Part shown: positions 1-7,728 of the stretch, one piece after another | How the letters are laid out: every line of letters begins with the position of its first letter | Numbering within the stretch: the stretch's first letter is position 1 | Source: a virus | IMG/VR virus record: IMGVR_UViG_3300042691_000130 | Coordinates: 1-24,190 of that record | Direction: 5' to 3' (one strand) | Length of the DNA stretch: 24,190 nucleotides | Translations under genes and position numbers: made by a program | The notes under the pieces: model-generated | The model's database searches: none | The model's input: the letters and a program-made list of their open reading frames with translations, nothing else | Told to the model about the DNA's origin: nothing

Positions 1-1
1 A

Positions 2-112
2 GAAGAAGCAAAGAAGGCGGTCTTAGCATTTCTAGAAGAAGGCGATAATGAGTCAATCAATAGCGGAGAAATATCAACAGAAGAGCCGAACGGAACGCCG
101 ACTCTGGGTTGA
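2..112 (+). CDS. C-terminal end of an upstream gene, possibly the small terminase subunit (partial)
   Basis: The frame beginning at base 2 is open through 37 codons to a TGA at 110-112. It encodes an acidic, hydrophilic tail starting E-E-A-K-K-A-V-L-A-F-L-E-E-G. It overlaps the large terminase start by 65 bases in another frame. Small terminase genes normally sit directly upstream of terL and often end in a charged tail, so TerS is the likeliest identity. The recognition domain lies outside the window, so this rests on position and composition only. The reading frame itself could also be chance. Confidence 0.45.
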   Translation, partial: EEAKKAVLAFLEEGDNESINSGEISTEEPNGTPTLG

Positions 113-1472
113 AAATCTACCGCCACAGTTAGTTCATGATTTAGTCCGTAAGCCTTGGTGGTTTATTGGCAGACCTGAACAACAAGAACCCGAAGGCAGT
201 TGGAATGTCTGGCTCATCTTGTCTGGTCGTGGTTGGGGTAAGACTAGAACTGGTGGCGAATGGCTAGCAAAGCAGGTTATAGAAAATCCTAAAGCGCCTG
301 ACGGAGTGCCTACACAATGGGCAATCGTTGGACCTACTTTCAGCGATGCTAAAAATATCTGCGTAGAAGGACCGAGTGGTTTTCTCAAAGCGTTAGAGCA
401 TAGAGGCTTGATACGCGGAGAAGATTTCATATATAACAAATCGTCATACAAAGTTATTTTCAAAGAGGGTCAGTTAGTCCACATGTTCGGTGCTGACTCG
501 CCTGATGCTGGTCGTGGTCTTAATCTTTCAGGCGCATGGCTAGACGAGTTAGCAATCTGGCAGTATCCGTATGAAACATGGACAGAAGGTCTTGCTCCTG
601 CTCTGCGTATCGGTGAACACCCACGCGTTGTTGTAACAACTACGCCGAAGCCAATCAAACTGTTACGCGATTGGGTTACACGCACAGATGGCTCAGTTCA
701 TATCACACGCGGAAGCACATTTGATAATCGTAAGAATTTATCGGAAACCGCACTTGCGGAACTGAAGGCGCGCTACGAAGGTACGCGCACAGGAAGGCAA
801 GAGTTATACGGCGAACTGCTTGAACAAGCAGAAGGCGCACTATGGCAACGCGATTGGATAGAACGAAGCAGACTAACACCTGACAAAGTTCCGCCTATGT
901 ATCGCATAGTTGTAGCAATAGACCCAGCAGTTACTAGCGGTGAAGACAGCGATGAAACAGGAATCATCACAGCAGGAGTTTCTTCTGATGGTCGGTTCTT
1001 TGTCTTGGCTGATGACACGCTACGCGCCACCCCGAACGAATGGGGCAAGGTCGCAGTAGAAGCATTTAAGAAACACAAGGCTGACCGCATTGTTGCTGAA
1101 ACAAACAATGGTGGCGATATGGTCATCATGGTGCTACAACAGGTAGATAGAAATGTTCCTGTTACTAAAGTTCATGCGACAAGAGGCAAGCGAGTAAGGG
1201 CAGAACCTATATCGGCTCTCTATGAGCAGTTTCGTGTTCATCATGTCGGCGCATTTCCACAGTTAGAAGACCAAATGGTTATGTGGACTCCCGACAGCAC
1301 TAATTCACCAGATAGACTTGATGCGCTAGTATGGGCACTTACAGAACTCAAAGATGGTTCAGTATCTTTAACAGGACTACAGAACCTCGCGATAATATGC
1401 GCTAAGTGTCAAATGCCGAATAAGAAAACGAATAAGATTTGCGAATACTGTAACACAGCGCTAGGAGCATAA
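48..1472 (+). CDS. terL: Terminase large subunit with C-terminal zinc-ribbon
   Basis: This is the packaging motor ATPase and headful or cos nuclease, which acts at the portal of the empty prohead. The 474 residues show a Walker A motif G-R-G-W-G-K-T at 60-66, Walker B A-W-L-D-E-L-A at 163-169 with the catalytic acid pair D166-E167, and a coupling motif T-T-T-P at 197-200. The RNase H-like nuclease follows, with acidic residues D292 (I-D-P-A), E351 (A-E-T-N-N-G-G-D) and D422/D425 (P-D-R-L-D-A-L-V-W-A-L). The last 25 residues add a C-x-x-C pair at 451-454 and another at 465-468, a zinc-ribbon-like extension not needed for the core fold. A GAAGG ribosome site precedes the ATG. The next gene overlaps by one base. 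Confidence 0.97.
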   Translation: MSQSIAEKYQQKSRTERRLWVENLPPQLVHDLVRKPWWFIGRPEQQEPEGSWNVWLILSGRGWGKTRTGGEWLAKQVIENPKAPDGVPTQWAIVGPTFSDAKNICVEGPSGFLKALEHRGLIRGEDFIYNKSSYKVIFKEGQLVHMFGADSPDAGRGLNLSGAWLDELAIWQYPYETWTEGLAPALRIGEHPRVVVTTTPKPIKLLRDWVTRTDGSVHITRGSTFDNRKNLSETALAELKARYEGTRTGRQELYGELLEQAEGALWQRDWIERSRLTPDKVPPMYRIVVAIDPAVTSGEDSDETGIITAGVSSDGRFFVLADDTLRATPNEWGKVAVEAFKKHKADRIVAETNNGGDMVIMVLQQVDRNVPVTKVHATRGKRVRAEPISALYEQFRVHHVGAFPQLEDQMVMWTPDSTNSPDRLDALVWALTELKDGSVSLTGLQNLAIICAKCQMPNKKTNKICEYCNTALGA

Positions 1473-1819
1473 TGGCAGTTACATACAACACGACTATTGA
1501 CCAAGGTGCTGATTGGTATATTACTTTTGTTTATGAAAACCCAAACGGAACAGCAGTAAATGTAACTAACTATACTGCTGCGCTACAAATACGCACTTCG
1601 CCATTAGCAAAAACAGCCGTATTGACTTTAACTAATACATCAGGTATTACTATTACTGGCGCAACAGGCACATTTGCCTGCCATGCTACTAATGTTCAAA
1701 CAAGCGCAATCACAAATGGCAAGTACTCATACGATTTAGAAATCACTTCGCCAGCAGGAATAATTACGCGTCTTGTTCAAGGCACGATTGATGTAAGCCC
1801 ACAAACGACGAGGACTTGA
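1472..1819 (+). CDS. Small beta-rich structural protein, fibre/baseplate associated
   Basis: This 115-residue protein has no signal peptide or membrane segment. Its sequence alternates hydrophobic and polar residues, with many Thr, as expected of a beta-sandwich. Phrases such as Q-G-A-D-W near the N-terminus, A-A-L-Q-I-R-T-S-P in the middle and Y-D-L-E-I-T-S-P near the end resemble small phage proteins usually found beside tail fibre genes and annotated as hypothetical; some of these have been likened to the N-terminal domain of lactococcal phage BppU. The start ATG overlaps the terL stop (TAATG) behind an AGGAG site, so translation is probably coupled. A role as adaptor or accessory for the fibre genes just downstream is inference. 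Confidence 0.6.
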   Translation: MAVTYNTTIDQGADWYITFVYENPNGTAVNVTNYTAALQIRTSPLAKTAVLTLTNTSGITITGATGTFACHATNVQTSAITNGKYSYDLEITSPAGIITRLVQGTIDVSPQTTRT

Positions 1820-1820
1820 T

Positions 1821-2108
1821 ATGTCAGAAACAGTAGTAGTCCAAGTAACGCAACCAGTCGTTCGTGTTAGTGCTCCCGGACCTCAAGGACCAGCAGGAGC
1901 ATTTACAGTTGGCGATGTTGCTTATACTCATACACAAGCAATCGCATCAGCGACATGGACTATCAATCATAATCTTGGGTTTAATCCTACTGCGGTAGTA
2001 TTAGATTCAGCAGGTACACAATGCGAAGGCGCTTTCGCTTATCCATCAGTAAATCAAATGGTAATAACCTTCACGGCTGCTTTCACAGGCACCGCGTATG
2101 TAATCTAA
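1821..2108 (+). CDS. Short fibre-like protein with collagen-like triplets and a tip domain
   Basis: The 95 residues divide into three parts. Residues 1-18 are a beta-type segment. A short collagen-like stretch G-P-Q-G-P-A-G follows near residues 20-26. The rest is a beta domain with the motif W-T-I-N-H-N-L-G, then V-V-L-D, which is common at the C-terminal ends of phage fibres. The same type of end (T-I-T-H-S-L, then V-S-V-Y-D) occurs in the next gene, so both may carry related tip domains. It starts one base after the previous stop and ends ten bases before the next start. It is probably a short fibre or fibre-tip subunit; the receptor is unknown. Confidence 0.6.
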   Translation: MSETVVVQVTQPVVRVSAPGPQGPAGAFTVGDVAYTHTQAIASATWTINHNLGFNPTAVVLDSAGTQCEGAFAYPSVNQMVITFTAAFTGTAYVI

Positions 2109-2117
2109 GGAGAAACA

Positions 2118-3614
2118 ATGGCACGCAAGTTCCTCGTCAGTATTGACCTGACAAAGAATGAATTACAGAACGCGGTAATTCAGAATCTAGCCACAGCGCC
2201 TTCAACACCAAGCGCAGGTCAGATTTATTACAACACCAACGACAATGAATTGTATTTCTACAACGGCACTGCATGGGAAAGCACACAAGCAGAATCCGAA
2301 GTTCTGTATGGTGTTTTTGCTGCGCGTCCTGCTGCTGGTACTGCTGGTCGTCTTTACTACGCAACTGACCAAGCACTTCTTTATTTTGATGATGGTGCTA
2401 CATGGGCACAGGTATCTGCATTCGGTTCAGTAACAGCACAAACATCTTATGGCGCGTCAAGCGGTAATGGTTCAGCGAATACCTATTCTCGTAGCGACCA
2501 CACTCACGGCACACCATCATTAACGAACAATGCTGGTAGCAATCTCAGCGTTGGTGGAACTGCTGCGGTAGGAACTGGAACTGCTCCTGCTCGTGATGAC
2601 CATACTCACGGAATGCCGTCATTCGGTAGCGTTACTGCTCAAACATCTTTTGGCGCTTCAAGTGGCGATGGTGCTGCAACTACTATTGCTCGCGCAGACC
2701 ATACACACGGAACGCCAACACACGATAACTCCGCACACAGCGCAATTAATCTTTCAGCACTTGCTGTTCCATTGGCAGATATCAGCCTCAACAACAACAA
2801 GATAACAAACCTAGCAACACCAACAGTTGCGTCAGATGCAGCAACTAAAGGTTATGTAGATGGCGTTGCTGAGGGATTAAATATCCATGCTGCTTCATAT
2901 GCCGCAACAACAACAAATCTCAATGCTACTTATAGCAACGGAACTGCTGGCGTAGGCGCAACACTCACAAACGCAGGAACACAAGCAGCATTTAGCACCG
3001 ATGGCGTAAGTCCTGCTCTCAATGCTCGTATCTTGGTGAAGAATCAAACGAGCACTTTCCAAAACGGTATTTATGTTCTTTCAACTGTTGGCGATGGTTC
3101 AACTAACTGGGTTCTAACACGCGCAACTGATTTTGATACTGCTGTTGAAATGGCTGGCGGAGATTTTACTTTCGTTGATGCTGGCTCAACTCTAGCCAAT
3201 ACTGGCTGGGTAATGGTTGATGCAGTTACAACTGTTGGTACTAGCCCTGTTGTATTCCAGCAATTCTCTGGTGCTGGTACTTATACAGCAAGCAACGGCA
3301 TTCTTTTAACTGGCAATGACTTTAGTGGTGTAGTTGTAGCAAGCGGTGGATTAACAGTAGGAGCATCAGGCTTCGCTCTTGATACTGCTATTGCTGTTCG
3401 CAAGTATGCGGCAAATGTTGGCGACGGAACTGCGACTTCTTACACAATTACTCACAGTTTGAACACGAAAGATGTTATCGTTTCGGTCTATGATAATAGC
3501 AGTCCGTATGCTGAGGTAGTCTGCGATGTACAACATACATCTACTTCTGCCATTACTCTGCTATTCTCAGTTGCTCCAACTTCAAATCAATATCGTGTAG
3601 TCGTACACGCTTAG
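2118..3614 (+). CDS. Tail fibre protein with triple HxH repeat
   Basis: This 498-residue protein looks like a trimeric fibre. Residues 30-100 hold two copies of a G-x-I/L-Y-Y-x-T-x-x-x-x-L-Y-F type beta unit. Residues 101-200 hold repeats each closing with D-H-T-H-G (127-131, 161-165, 194-198). Residues 240-385 form a conserved phage-fibre block with G-Y-V-D-G at 245-249 and a Q-N-G-I-Y-V segment at 315-320. The C-terminal 70 residues contain T-I-T-H-S-L, resembling the end of the preceding gene. HxH motifs in T4-type fibres bind metal along the trimer axis, so a metal-stabilised shaft is a reasonable inference. A strong AAGGAG site precedes the ATG. The position between terminase and portal is unusual for a fibre gene. 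Confidence 0.8.
   Translation: MARKFLVSIDLTKNELQNAVIQNLATAPSTPSAGQIYYNTNDNELYFYNGTAWESTQAESEVLYGVFAARPAAGTAGRLYYATDQALLYFDDGATWAQVSAFGSVTAQTSYGASSGNGSANTYSRSDHTHGTPSLTNNAGSNLSVGGTAAVGTGTAPARDDHTHGMPSFGSVTAQTSFGASSGDGAATTIARADHTHGTPTHDNSAHSAINLSALAVPLADISLNNNKITNLATPTVASDAATKGYVDGVAEGLNIHAASYAATTTNLNATYSNGTAGVGATLTNAGTQAAFSTDGVSPALNARILVKNQTSTFQNGIYVLSTVGDGSTNWVLTRATDFDTAVEMAGGDFTFVDAGSTLANTGWVMVDAVTTVGTSPVVFQQFSGAGTYTASNGILLTGNDFSGVVVASGGLTVGASGFALDTAIAVRKYAANVGDGTATSYTITHSLNTKDVIVSVYDNSSPYAEVVCDVQHTSTSAITLLFSVAPTSNQYRVVVHA
2418..2717 (+). repeat. Intragenic repeats encoding D-H-T-H-G units of the fibre shaft
   Basis: Two clear long units (S-V-T-A-Q-T-S-Y/F-G-A-S-S-G, ending D-H-T-H-G) and one diverged middle unit occupy residues 101-200 of the fibre. 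The DNA copies differ at many third positions, so the repeat is old rather than freshly duplicated. Confidence 0.8.
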
Positions 3615-3623
3615 GAGGCTAGC

Positions 3624-5498
3624 GTGGGTCTGCTTGACAGATTGGCTAGAGCGCTTGCGCAGGAGATTCAGAAAGCACCGAATCTTCCTGCTGGCTCGGT
3701 AACCATGACCGAACAGGAAATGGTTAATCGCTCTAGTCCTATGAATCAAACATATGGGCAATCAGTTGGATTACCTCGTAATTCGATATGGCCTAATGTT
3801 CCATTTACTCCTGGGCAACCAATTATTCCGGGAGCGATTAATCCTGTTCGCGAAGATGGTCGTCCTGACCCTCGGCGTTATGAATATCAAGTCGCGCAGA
3901 ATATCAATATTACTGAAACGCGTCTTATTCCATTCAAGACGCTGCGTGGAACTGCTGACCAAGTAGATATTATTCGCCGTTGCCTTGAAGTTGTTAAGAA
4001 CAAAATAACAGGCATGGATTGGGATATTGTTTTAAGTGATGATGCTTCTGAGCGCATCGCTGCTGAATCAGGCAAAGACCATGTTCGTGCGATGGCTTCG
4101 GCTCGTCAAGATTACACAGATGATATTGCTCGTCTTCGTAATTTCTGGGAAAACCCTGACCGCGCTAATGGCTTTACTTTCACTGATTGGATTAATCAAT
4201 CACTAGAAGAAATTTTAGTTATTGACGCATGGGCTATCTGGCCACAGAAATCAGTTGGCGGAGAGTTATACGGATTTCAAGTTCTTGATGGTTCAACTAT
4301 CAAACCACTTATTGATGACAGAGGCATGCGCCCAATGCCACCAAACCCAGCGTTCCAACAAATTCTTTATGGTTTTCCTCGTAGCGAATTTATGGCACCA
4401 ATGGAAATGGAAGATGCTGATGGTGAATTCACCGCTAACGAATTATCTTATCTGGTCAAAAATCGCCGTTCATGGACTATCTATGGATTTTCCCCAACAG
4501 AGCGCGCATTACCTCTTGCTGACATTTATCTCAGAAGACAACAATGGTTGCGAGCCGAGTATACAGATGGCGTTCTCCCTGAACTGATGTTTGCTACCGA
4601 TGCTACTTTCGGTAACAATCCAGAGTTGCTTCGTGCTTATGAAAACATTTTCAATGATGATTTAGCAGGACAAACACAACAGCGTAAGCGCGCTCGCGTA
4701 TTACCTGCTGGTATGACACCGCATCAATTTGATGGTTATGGTGAGAAGTTCAAAGATGTTTTAGATAACTATCTTGTTACTTCTATTTGCGGACACTTTG
4801 GCGTTCTACCATCAGAAATTGGATTTAGTGGTTCAGGCTCTTTGGGTGCGTCTGGCATTCAAGAAGGTGAAACACTTTCGGGAGAAGTTATTGGTATTGC
4901 TCCGCTCGTTGAGTGGATTAGCAAACAACTAACAAATCTTTCTTATGTTTATCTCGGCATGCCACGCGAACTTGAATTCAAAATCAAGTTTGAATCTAAG
5001 ATTGACACAGAGGCAGAAGCGCGCCGTATTGACCTAGAACTTAAGAACGGAAATCGCACAGTAAATGAAGCAAGGTCGCTGAATGGTTTGCCACTATTAG
5101 ACACACCGCAAGCAGATATGCCAATGCTTCATAGTGGCGCTGGTCTGTTCTTCCTGTCACCAGAAGGAATCATTGATGCGACAACAGCAGCCAACGCAAG
5201 TGCTCTTGAAGGTCCTGATGCTGAAGCAATTGACGGCGAAATCACCATCGGACAAGAACCTGAAACGGAAACAGGAAAACCTGTTACAGAGGTGGTTGAG
5301 GATACGAAGGAAGAAGAAAGTAATCAGGCTGCTCAGGAGGCTAAGAAATTCCTAAAGTGGCTACGCAAGGGATATCGCAATCGCTCATTTAATTTTGAGC
5401 ATGTAGAACCTGAGTATGCTGAAATCATCAACAAGTATGTAGCGTTAGGCGACGAGGAATCTGCTCGCTGGCACATGGAGAGATATCTAGGATTGTAA
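3624..5498 (+). CDS. Portal protein with C-terminal extension
   Basis: This is the dodecameric ring at the capsid vertex through which DNA enters and leaves. The 624 residues match the siphovirus portal plan. A proline-rich N-terminal arm runs to about residue 85. The core contains R-C-L-E-V-V-K-N-K-I-T-G-M-D-W at 119-133, the wing region D-A-W-A-I-W at 201-206, and a stem/crown region around 370-500 including G-V-L-P-S-E-I-G-F at 393-401 and the N-E-A-R-S-L-N-G-L-P segment at 481-490. After that come an acidic linker (about 529-570) and a basic-aromatic C-terminal domain of about 50 residues. The start is GTG, five bases after AGGAGG. The next gene overlaps by one base, as usual for portal followed by MuF. 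Confidence 0.93.
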   Translation: MGLLDRLARALAQEIQKAPNLPAGSVTMTEQEMVNRSSPMNQTYGQSVGLPRNSIWPNVPFTPGQPIIPGAINPVREDGRPDPRRYEYQVAQNINITETRLIPFKTLRGTADQVDIIRRCLEVVKNKITGMDWDIVLSDDASERIAAESGKDHVRAMASARQDYTDDIARLRNFWENPDRANGFTFTDWINQSLEEILVIDAWAIWPQKSVGGELYGFQVLDGSTIKPLIDDRGMRPMPPNPAFQQILYGFPRSEFMAPMEMEDADGEFTANELSYLVKNRRSWTIYGFSPTERALPLADIYLRRQQWLRAEYTDGVLPELMFATDATFGNNPELLRAYENIFNDDLAGQTQQRKRARVLPAGMTPHQFDGYGEKFKDVLDNYLVTSICGHFGVLPSEIGFSGSGSLGASGIQEGETLSGEVIGIAPLVEWISKQLTNLSYVYLGMPRELEFKIKFESKIDTEAEARRIDLELKNGNRTVNEARSLNGLPLLDTPQADMPMLHSGAGLFFLSPEGIIDATTAANASALEGPDAEAIDGEITIGQEPETETGKPVTEVVEDTKEEESNQAAQEAKKFLKWLRKGYRNRSFNFEHVEPEYAEIINKYVALGDEESARWHMERYLGL

Positions 5499-6352
5499 TG
5501 AAACCGAACAGAACGCGACTCAAAACAAGACTCGCTGTTCGCCATGTTCGTTCTATTCGTTCTGGTATCCGTGCTTTAGTTGATGTTGAGCAAATACTAG
5601 ATTCGTGGTTTGCTACGCAAGACCCGATAGATAGCACAGATGCTAATGAAGCAAGAACTATCTCAACACAGATGGCGCGTGATTGGGCAAAAGTTCATAT
5701 ACGGATAGAGAATACAGAACTGCTGTATAACGCTTTAGGCAGAATCTATGCTGATGCTTGGGTTCTAGGCGAAGACATTACAGACTACGAATTGGCTCGC
5801 GCTCTCGGTCTGCGTAAAGCAGCACCAAGCCCAAAACAATTGCGTAGAGCATTGACTATCAACTGGAATACATGGCGTCCGGGAAATAGAGCAGCAGCAA
5901 GATTAGTAGCACCGCCAAACGGGCTTAAACGCCTGTTAGACGCTCGCAGAATAGATATACAAGGAATTACCCGCACTACCTTAGACCGCATTGGCACAAG
6001 GCTTGCTGATGGGCTTAAACAGGGTTTGTCGCGTAGGTCTATGGCTAAACTTATCAACGAAGTATTGAACGACCCTGAACGCTCGTTGATGATTGCTGGA
6101 ACTGAGAGTTCTAGAGCCGTAGTACAGGCGAGCAAAGACCTGTATCAAGATAGTGGCGTAGAAATGATTCAATGGCTAGTCGCAGACCCTTGCGAAGATT
6201 GCCAAGATAACTATGACCAATCACCGATACCCATTGGTGAGGAATGGCGCAACGGCGACCCACCTGTTCACCCAAACTGTATGTGCGATGTTGCTCCTTA
6301 TGTCGTAGATACGAAAGAATGGGCAGCAGTTTATGGCGAAGACGCAGAGTAA
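5498..6352 (+). CDS. MuF-like head morphogenesis protein
   Basis: This minor head protein binds the portal and is taken into the prohead, like Mu gpF and SPP1 gp7. The N-terminal half (284 residues in all) is basic and helical. Residues 195-270 carry the MuF signature: R-S-L-M-I-A-G-T-E-S-S-R-A at 195-207, the C-E-D-C pair at 232-235, and H-P-N-C-M-C at 258-263. The Cys/His set is complete, so the presumed metal site is intact. Translation is probably coupled to the portal through the TAATG overlap. I see no fused toxin or enzyme domain after the MuF domain, unlike some MuF proteins. Confidence 0.9.
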   Translation: MKPNRTRLKTRLAVRHVRSIRSGIRALVDVEQILDSWFATQDPIDSTDANEARTISTQMARDWAKVHIRIENTELLYNALGRIYADAWVLGEDITDYELARALGLRKAAPSPKQLRRALTINWNTWRPGNRAAARLVAPPNGLKRLLDARRIDIQGITRTTLDRIGTRLADGLKQGLSRRSMAKLINEVLNDPERSLMIAGTESSRAVVQASKDLYQDSGVEMIQWLVADPCEDCQDNYDQSPIPIGEEWRNGDPPVHPNCMCDVAPYVVDTKEWAAVYGEDAE

Positions 6353-6361
6353 AGGATAAAT

Positions 6362-7708
6362 ATGACACAGACAAATGCTTACGCAGCGATTGTTAAGATG
6401 GACGACAATGCTGATGGCACTCTTACTGTTTATGGAAAAGCAACAGATGATTCCATTGACATTGACCAACAGATTTGCGACCCTGCTTGGTTAGACCGCG
6501 CAATGCCTGAGTGGTTCATGACTGGTGGTAATATTCGTGAGCAACACAGCAACATTGCTGCTGGTGTAGCGCAAGAGTATGAGCAGAAATCAGACGGACA
6601 TTACATCTCAGCGCTAGTTGTTGACCCTGTGTCCGTAAAGAAAGTGAAGTCGCGTGTCCTCAAAGGTTTCAGCATCGGAATTAAATCTCCGCGTGTTGTT
6701 CGTGACCAGAAGGCGGCAAATGGTCGCATCATTGATGGTCAAATCGTAGAAGTTAGTTTGGTCGATAGACCTGCTAATCCAAATTGCCAACTCGTTTTGG
6801 CTAAATCAGTAAATGGTGAAAAATCATTAACGAAAGTAGAGGAACTGGTGGAAACTAACATAGAGAAAGAAATGGCATCTGACGAAATGCCTATGAGCGG
6901 TGAAGCCAAAAATGTTCCTTCCCGTGAAGAAATGGTAGAGCGTTACGCTGCTGCTCGCAAAGCACTAGACGATGTAAAGTCTATGTGCAAAGAATGCGGA
7001 TATGACGACATTGAAAAACAATATGGCGAAACCGCAGAGCAAGAAACTGCTGAAGGTCCAATGGTCGGAGCAGAAACAGCACAACACGAACTTGAAGAAG
7101 CCAAGAAAGAAGTTGTTGTAGAAGACAACGAAATGGCTGACAAGTCTGCGAATAAGTGCCTTGAATGCGGATGCAACATGGTTGGTAATAATCATGGAGG
7201 CGGAACTATTGTTCTTCCAGATGGTACAACCTCAAATATGACTTCTGCTGATATGGTCACAGAAAAGTCAATCACCGATATTGTTCCACCTTCAACTATT
7301 GAAGAAATCGGAACAGTAATCGAAGAAGAAGATTCTGACGAGGAAAACTCGGCAGAGAAATCCCTGCTCGCTGATATCAACATTAACGATATCGTTGAGA
7401 AAGCCGTAAAGAGTGCTATCGCGTCTGTTGAAGCACAAGTCGCTGAGTTAAAGTCCGCAAAAGAGGCGGTAGAGAACAAGGCTGCTGAACTTGAAACAGA
7501 GTTAGCAACGGCAAAATCTCTCGCAATAGGTGGCGGTCCAAAACGGACAACCATAGCGACAGGTGCTAAAACAAACAACGAGTGGAAAGCCAAAGCAGAT
7601 TTATATACGCTAAAGGCTTCCGCAACAACCGATAACGATTTGGCTAAGGGCTATCGCGAAATGGCAAAAGAATTTCTTGCCAAAGCGAACACCGAAGTCA
7701 AGGCGTAA
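6362..7708 (+). CDS. Prohead protease fused to a scaffold-like coiled coil, with Cys pairs
   Basis: This is the capsid maturation protease, expected to be of the HK97-type serine class, and it cuts internal head proteins during maturation. Of 448 residues, about 1-147 form the protease. The candidate catalytic residues are H62 (R-E-Q-H-S) and S104 (K-G-F-S-I-G-I); the conserved V-E-V-S-L-V-D-R-P-A-N-P follows at 129-140. The remainder is acidic and helical, ending in a coiled coil at about 345-386, as in scaffold domains fused to or encoded beside such proteases. Two Cys groups, C209-x-x-C212 and C266-x-x-C269-x-C271, interrupt the linker and could bind zinc. Next comes the major capsid gene, the standard order. 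An AAAGGA site lies before the ATG. Confidence 0.9.
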   Translation: MTQTNAYAAIVKMDDNADGTLTVYGKATDDSIDIDQQICDPAWLDRAMPEWFMTGGNIREQHSNIAAGVAQEYEQKSDGHYISALVVDPVSVKKVKSRVLKGFSIGIKSPRVVRDQKAANGRIIDGQIVEVSLVDRPANPNCQLVLAKSVNGEKSLTKVEELVETNIEKEMASDEMPMSGEAKNVPSREEMVERYAAARKALDDVKSMCKECGYDDIEKQYGETAEQETAEGPMVGAETAQHELEEAKKEVVVEDNEMADKSANKCLECGCNMVGNNHGGGTIVLPDGTTSNMTSADMVTEKSITDIVPPSTIEEIGTVIEEEDSDEENSAEKSLLADININDIVEKAVKSAIASVEAQVAELKSAKEAVENKAAELETELATAKSLAIGGGPKRTTIATGAKTNNEWKAKADLYTLKASATTDNDLAKGYREMAKEFLAKANTEVKA

Positions 7709-7728
7709 CTCTTTACAGAAAGATAAAC

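Noticed and set aside
2245-2805. Two short + strand open frames within the fibre gene
   Set aside because: They are out-of-frame readings of Gln/Leu-rich composition caused by the fibre's codon pattern, and lack ribosome sites.
7192-7593. 133-residue minus-strand open frame
   Set aside because: It is a shadow of the protease gene; its Ser-rich composition is what antisense reading of acidic coiled-coil codons gives.
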